From Dastarcus helophoroides (lineage: Eukaryota > Arthropoda > Insecta > Coleoptera > Bothrideridae): a stretch of 64,000 nt of DNA. The stretch covers positions 4,898,001-4,962,000 of the forward strand of contig CM053329.1 in assembly GCA_028583605.1 (NCBI GenBank), written 5' to 3'. Positions 58,709-64,000 of the stretch are shown piece by piece; the first letter of the stretch is position 1, and every line of letters begins with the position of its first letter. Made by a program: the position numbers and the translations under genes. The notes below the pieces were generated by a model that worked only from the letters and a program-made list of their open reading frames with translations, was not told the DNA's origin and searched no databases.

Positions 58709-61600
58709 CTGAAAATAAACAACATTATATGTAAAATTCTTTTTATGTTAAATGTCAATTAAAATAGATATATACAAGAGAAAACTTCCAAAATAGTTTT
58801 TAGTATTGATTTTTACTCTTATAAATTTCTGCAATTGATTTCATCGGATTTGAGTCACCTTCGCCTAGCTAATACATTGTACCTTAATTTAATGGGATTT
58901 GAAGATGGATATTTATAACTACAGATTTCTTTTAGAACTTAAGACCGTAAATGTTGTAAAAGATTTTTTTCAGAACTTCTGGCCGCTAATGTTTTGTATG
59001 GTTGGGTTATAAATAATTTTAGTTTTTTTTTCTTAATTTAGGATTTTCTTAATTTTAGAATATCCAACGATAATTAGTAATGCATCCTCTATCGCTACTT
59101 ATGATCTTCCAACATTCAACAAGTTTCTCGATGCTTCTTTTGTAAATTCCTCCGGTTTGGACTTAAAAAATTCAAATATTGAGGATCAAAATTTTGACTT
59201 TTTAAATCCAACAATTCAAAAAAAAAGGTTTGACTCAAATTTAAAATTATTTTTACTTTTCTGAAATTTCAAATTTTTGCTCTAAATACTAAATAGATTC
59301 AGGTTCAGCCTTCAAAAATTTTTTCTTAGATATTCAACTTTAATTTAAAATCTAAGCACAAATGTCAGGAGTTTAAGAGTCTAAACTCGAATTCTGGAAA
59401 TAGAAGAGGATGTAGTCTGCAAAGTGCAACTCCACATGTGCCATAAAAAAAATCATGTACACAGAACTACCAACGGGTGACTTGCTGCGCCATGGTGGCA
59501 AAAACGGTGTTCTAAATAGATCTGATCTCTATTTTTCAATTCACAAACCGATAGGCTGGGATATTTATTGGATTAGATTAAAAGTACCTGTACTATTTTT
59601 TTTTTTGGCATTGCAATAGTTTGTTTTAGCACGGTTGGGGAAATGGCGTTTATAGCAGTTCTCTGTAAGAAAATAAAGTACCATTCTAGCTGGCAGTGGT
59701 GTATTTATCAGATGTGGCTTAACTATTCTCTTTAGCAGTCTCTGGATCTCAAACTTTTAATTAAATAAATCCTCTAGTTTATCGGTACGTTAGAATATTC
59801 TCAATTGGCATTTTATTCGTATAATTTTGACTTCAAGTTGAAATGTTTTGGTTTATTCACAAAAAAATGACGAGATTTACCTTGAAATTGTAGCTTTAAT
59901 CTCGAGATGTCGACTTTTAACGTTCTTTTTTTTTTTTACTTTATTCTCGAAATTTTGAAATTTAATCGAATTTTATCAAAATTTTAAGGTTTTTCTATAT
60001 TTAGTCTTTTGAATTTCAAAATTCCCCTGCAATTTTTCTTTTTTTTTCAAAATAAGAATGAATTCAAATTTTTAATAGAAATTTCGAGAAAAAGTTAACA
60101 TTTTGAAAAAAAACAGAAAATATTGCTTTTGAAGTCAAAATTATAGGAATAATAAGGAAGTAAAAATTATCATGTTTAAAATGATAAAAAAACGTTGTTT
60201 CAAAATGTTATACTCTTTAACATTTAAATAAAATAATAATAAATTCCAGAAAATTGAAATTTAAAAATAGAAATTAAAGAAAAGGGTCCACATTTCTAAA
60301 AAACCGAAACCTGTGAAAATGTTACGTTTTAATCTAAAAAGAAAAAGTCAAAATTTTAAAAATACAGTAAATATTTTGTGACCAAAGTCATATCATGTGG
60401 GAAACCATGTTTAGACTTCAAAGTAGAAATTCTAGGAAAATGTTTAGAAAGACTTCAACATTTGAAAATTAAAATCAAAATTACCCGAAGAAAGCCAAAA
60501 ATTTGATTTAAATATTTTAAACCAGAAATCTTGAAAATAAAATGATTTTAACGCTTGAAATTTGGTTCGAGGTTATACCTGGAATTTTGATAAAAGTCAG
60601 AATTAAAATAAACCGCCATTTATAAAATAAAAACTTTCGCAGATTTATTTTTGTAATATTCGTGAAAAATCTCAAAAAGTTGAAGTTTCCACTTCAGACT
60701 CGAAATTTTAAAAAATAAAATAGAGATTTAGTGACTAAAGACAGATTATTTGAAAAAGATCTAGAATTTCTAGTTTAAAGTTGACACTTTGAAAAAACAA
60801 GTTGTGAGATGTTAAATTAGTCATTAGAAGACGCATATGGAGCTCTTTAACCTAAGACTTGCACGGAGAATACAAATTTGTAGTGGTACATTCTAGACTT
60901 CTCTAGAAGTTAAATATTCTAGCACGCGGAACATACTTGAATAGACGTGTTTTGAAATGATGTTGATCAAGAAATTATTCTGGAATAAGGATTGAACAAT
61001 TTGGTCAGTCCTGAAAACTCAGAAAAGTACTTATATAAGAAAATGTCTAAATATTTTGAACTTATACTTATAGGATATTTGAAAGAGATCTTGTGATTAA
61101 GCTTTATTTTTTTATGGCGTTCAAATTTATTCCATCGTATTAATTGAGTCATTGAGGATCAGAATTTAACATTACTGTTGTCAGTGAGCTCGATTACGTA
61201 ATGAAGATCCTTAAAATTAAAACAAATGTAGATACATTAATAGATTTAAGAAGTTGCCTAGCTTATTTAGGAAGTATTTTCCGTTAAGTTGACTTATACT
61301 TCTTTAGATTTGCGGTTTAACTAGGGCAATCAGACGTACCCTTTTTTAAGAGAACAGTTGTTTCTAAGACAATTCTGTATTCCTCTCCATCCCCCATTTT
61401 CTTCTCTAAAATTATAAAAATGAAATATGATCACCTGTTTTGGTTTTACATTATATTTTCGCTGGACTGAAAAAAATCTTCTGTCGGAGATTGTTTAAGT
61501 ACAAAAACTTTGATTGCCTTATTATAAATATACAGTGTGTCCCACCGGAAAATGCCGCGATCGATATCTGACAAAGAACTCATCTAAAAAATTTGAAAAC
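58709..61600. other. Upstream of the first visible fibrillin exon
   Basis: AT-rich, with CGAAATTT filler at about 59.16-60.8 kb. I looked on the minus strand for a signal-peptide exon ending in phase 1 or 2 and found none I would defend. Confidence 0.45.
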
Positions 61601-61639
61601 TTAACAACTTAACAAAGTCGACAAGGCCAACAATAACTA

Positions 61640-63230
61640 AAATATTCGCAAATTTGTAATACTTCCGGTTATACCGGAAGTTGACACCAACTTCGGTATT
61701 TCAAATAAGACACCCTATATATTTTTGCAATTTTGGATTTTATTTAATTTTTTAAGGCCACTTTGGATAACAAATATTGTTCCTAAAATTCATAGTTTTT
61801 GAGATAATTGGATTTTTATAAAAAAATTGACACATGCAAAATCCCACGAAATTCTTTGTATCTTTTTCCAGAAAGTAGATATTTATTTCTTGTTTGGTAC
61901 GTGAAAAGAGCACATACAAAGCTGTCTTGCACAACTTTTATAAGTTCAAAAACATTATACCAAGGGTTGAATTCAGGTCTGCATATTTTGGTAAATTCAA
62001 ACAGAGATAATTTTGTTATCTCAAAGGGAACACCCTATATTTTTTTGTTCTATCTAGTGCAGATTTAAATGATCTGTCAACTGATATAGGCATTGCGGGA
62101 GTTTCTTTTACAACTTTTGGAAACAATTGCAATTTTACTTTTTTTTTATTTCACAATCATTGAATTCTTATTAAGTAGCATATCAGTGACATAATAAGTA
62201 GAAACAAATGAAATGTACTTAAAAAAAAGAAATAATCGATATCGACAATCAAATAATAAACCTATCAGTCAAATTATTTATAGTAGTTCATATAGTGTGA
62301 TGAAGCTAAAATTAAAACGTGACTAGTCGACATAACTGGAAATGCTATTTCGACAATTTTATTATCAACAACAGATTTTCTTCTATCTGATTTCCCTTTG
62401 ACGGAATCGAAATTTATGACATTTTTTACCATTTGATTTACTGAATTTCATGAAGGCTTTACCTTATCTGGATGTCGAACAGCAAATTTATCACTATATC
62501 ACATGTTCGTGATATAACATTGTTACATCATCAGAAAATAATAAACAATTTAAAATAATTCTCATTACTAAAAAAGATGGTCAGGCATGTTTTCATTTTA
62601 GTTCTGACAAATAGTATCCTGGCAATTTAATTTTCGATAGAGGTTATTTCGACTCATAACGTCACTGATATGCGACCCGATAAGAGTTAATTTAATATGA
62701 AATGGGAAAATAAAAGTAAAAATTTGCAATTATTTCTAAAAGTTGTAACAGAAACCCTTAAAAAGCTTGTATCAGGTGAAAGACAATTAAAATCTACACA
62801 AGATAGGCTTAAAAAATATAGGGTGTTCCATTTGAGGTAACAAAGTTATCGATGTTTGAATTTGTCAAAATGTTCAGACATGGATTCAACACTCGGTATA
62901 AAGTTTTTGAACTTATGAAAGTGTGCAAGATTGCTTTATATATAATCTACTAACGTACCAAATATGAAATTAATATCTGGTTTCTGGAAAAAAATAAAAA
63001 GAATTTCGTGGAACCTTGCATCTGTCATTTTTTTTAATAAAATCCAATTATCTCGAATACTAGAAATTTTAGGAATAATGTGTGTTATCCAAAGTAGCCT
63101 TAAAATATCAAACAAAATCTAAAAATGCAAAAATATATAGGATGTCTTATTTAAAATAACGAAGTTGGTGTCAACTTCCGGTATAACCGGAAATACTACA
63201 ACTTTGCAAATATTTTATGTCGGGTAATTT
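61640..63230. mobile_element. Second long-arm foldback element
   Basis: Arms of about 430 bp (61640-62065 and 62800-63215) are inverted copies: GCAAATTTGTAATACTTCCGG, TTGACACCAACTTCG and ACACCCTATAT on the left have complements on the right. About 0.7 kb of unique sequence lies between. CAGTGTGTCCCACCGGAAAA at 61533 may be part of a longer left end. No transposase seen. Confidence 0.75.
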
Positions 63231-64000
63231 TTCAGTCAGTCGGTTGTATTTTTTGATAGAGAAGGCCTTTCTCTAAACAGTGCACAATTTGCTACATTTT
63301 AAAATTGTCATTTGCCATTGAAAATTAACATTCGTTTTAGTCTGTTAGTTTGTGTGAACGTATACGCTACAGGTTTCAATGCTTGGCTAATTTTTAAAAT
63401 TCTTGCTTCTATCGTATCGGAATTTCTTTGAATAAAAAGCTTTTGATTTTGGAAAGGATTTCTCAAATAGCGTAAACTAGGGTTATTGGGAACCATTTTT
63501 TGTGACTAAATTTACTATTATACAAGGTGATTCTAAATGTATTACCTTAAATTCAGGTTCGTATTTTAGAGCCCAAAATAAGACCAAAAGTTTATATAAC
63601 GCTTGGTTTCCGAGTTACAGGGTGTGGAAGGTTAGTTCTTGATTGGAGTTTTTAATTAATAGTTGCGAAATGTGTACACATAATTGAATGAAATTTGGCA
63701 TAACTCCATACCTTTTCATGCCCTTTCCAACATTCTAAGAATTAATTAACACAATTTAACCAGTGGCGGGTATATCTATCGGGCGGTGTTTAAAACTTGT
63801 TTTATTTATTTTGTGCGCACAAAAGTTTTGTAACAAAAATATAAACTACAAACGTTTTTACACAAAAAAGGTACTCTTAGTGAAATTCGGTTTTCATGTA
63901 ATATGTAAAATCGGGTGTAACATATAAATTGTTATTATAATGAAAAAAAAATATACATTAACATTTCCTGGGCGTTTTTGTTACCGGTGGCCATTTTAAG
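63231..64000. other. Intergenic to window end
   Basis: From about 63521 the sequence (ACAAGGTGATTCTAAATGTA, CCGAGTTACAGGGTGTGG) looks like the start of another repeat cut by the window edge. No gene. Confidence 0.4.

Noticed and set aside
1..64000. CRISPR arrays, tRNA and rRNA genes, operons
   Set aside because: None seen; the sequence is eukaryotic and repeats are transposon-like rather than spacer arrays. tRNA detection by eye is limited.

Overview
The window is AT-rich animal nuclear DNA, most likely from an insect. A beetle is plausible but not shown. Support comes from a Trunk-like ligand gene, an intron-rich fibrillin gene, an inserted mitochondrial ND5 fragment that reads best with insect mitochondrial codon use, and many decayed insect-type transposons (maT and DD41D mariner relatives, hAT-like elements, Penelope-like retroelement pieces, foldback elements).

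Layout. 1-20.3 kb has no recognisable host gene. It holds a decayed maT element (3.9-5.2 kb), a hAT-like element filled with T-rich degenerate sequence (10.3-13.05 kb), a long-arm foldback element (15.4-17.5 kb), a Tc1/pogo-type transposase scrap (18.2-18.5 kb) and palindromic repeats with a hammerhead-ribozyme-like core (18.8-19.6 kb). At 20,425-21,066 on the plus strand is a single-exon reading frame for a secreted Trunk/PTTH-family ligand. 21-34 kb is again repeats: a LINE RNase H fragment, a degenerate tandem region, small MITEs, a DD41D element, a palindrome with two facing hammerhead-like motifs, a nested transposon and a GA microsatellite.

From 34,238 to 58,708 on the minus strand lies almost all of a fibrillin gene. 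I resolve 37 coding exons, about 2,838 residues. Domain order matches vertebrate fibrillins: N-terminal four-cysteine segment, three EGFs, hybrid 1, seven TB domains, hybrid 2, a Gly-rich linker, roughly 47 EGF-like modules, a furin site and the C-terminal domain. The initiator and signal-peptide exon was not found in the remaining 5.3 kb and is probably outside the window. Reading phases close across all 37 exons only if four single extra bases, all between 42.2 and 46.8 kb, are ignored. That clustering looks like a local consensus-sequence problem. Introns carry a Penelope-like endonuclease fragment with a decayed hammerhead (35.06-35.99 kb), an ND5 NUMT (39.4-39.7 kb), a copy of the 30-32 kb transposon (49.6-50.2 kb) and a hAT element with a perfect 8-bp target duplication (55.4-56.5 kb). 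58.7-64 kb is non-coding as far as I can see and contains another long-arm foldback element.

The two host genes are not functionally linked in any way the sequence shows. One is a morphogen-like ligand and the other an extracellular microfibril protein. The most unusual signal is a set of hammerhead-like motifs shared by the palindromic repeats and the Penelope relic.
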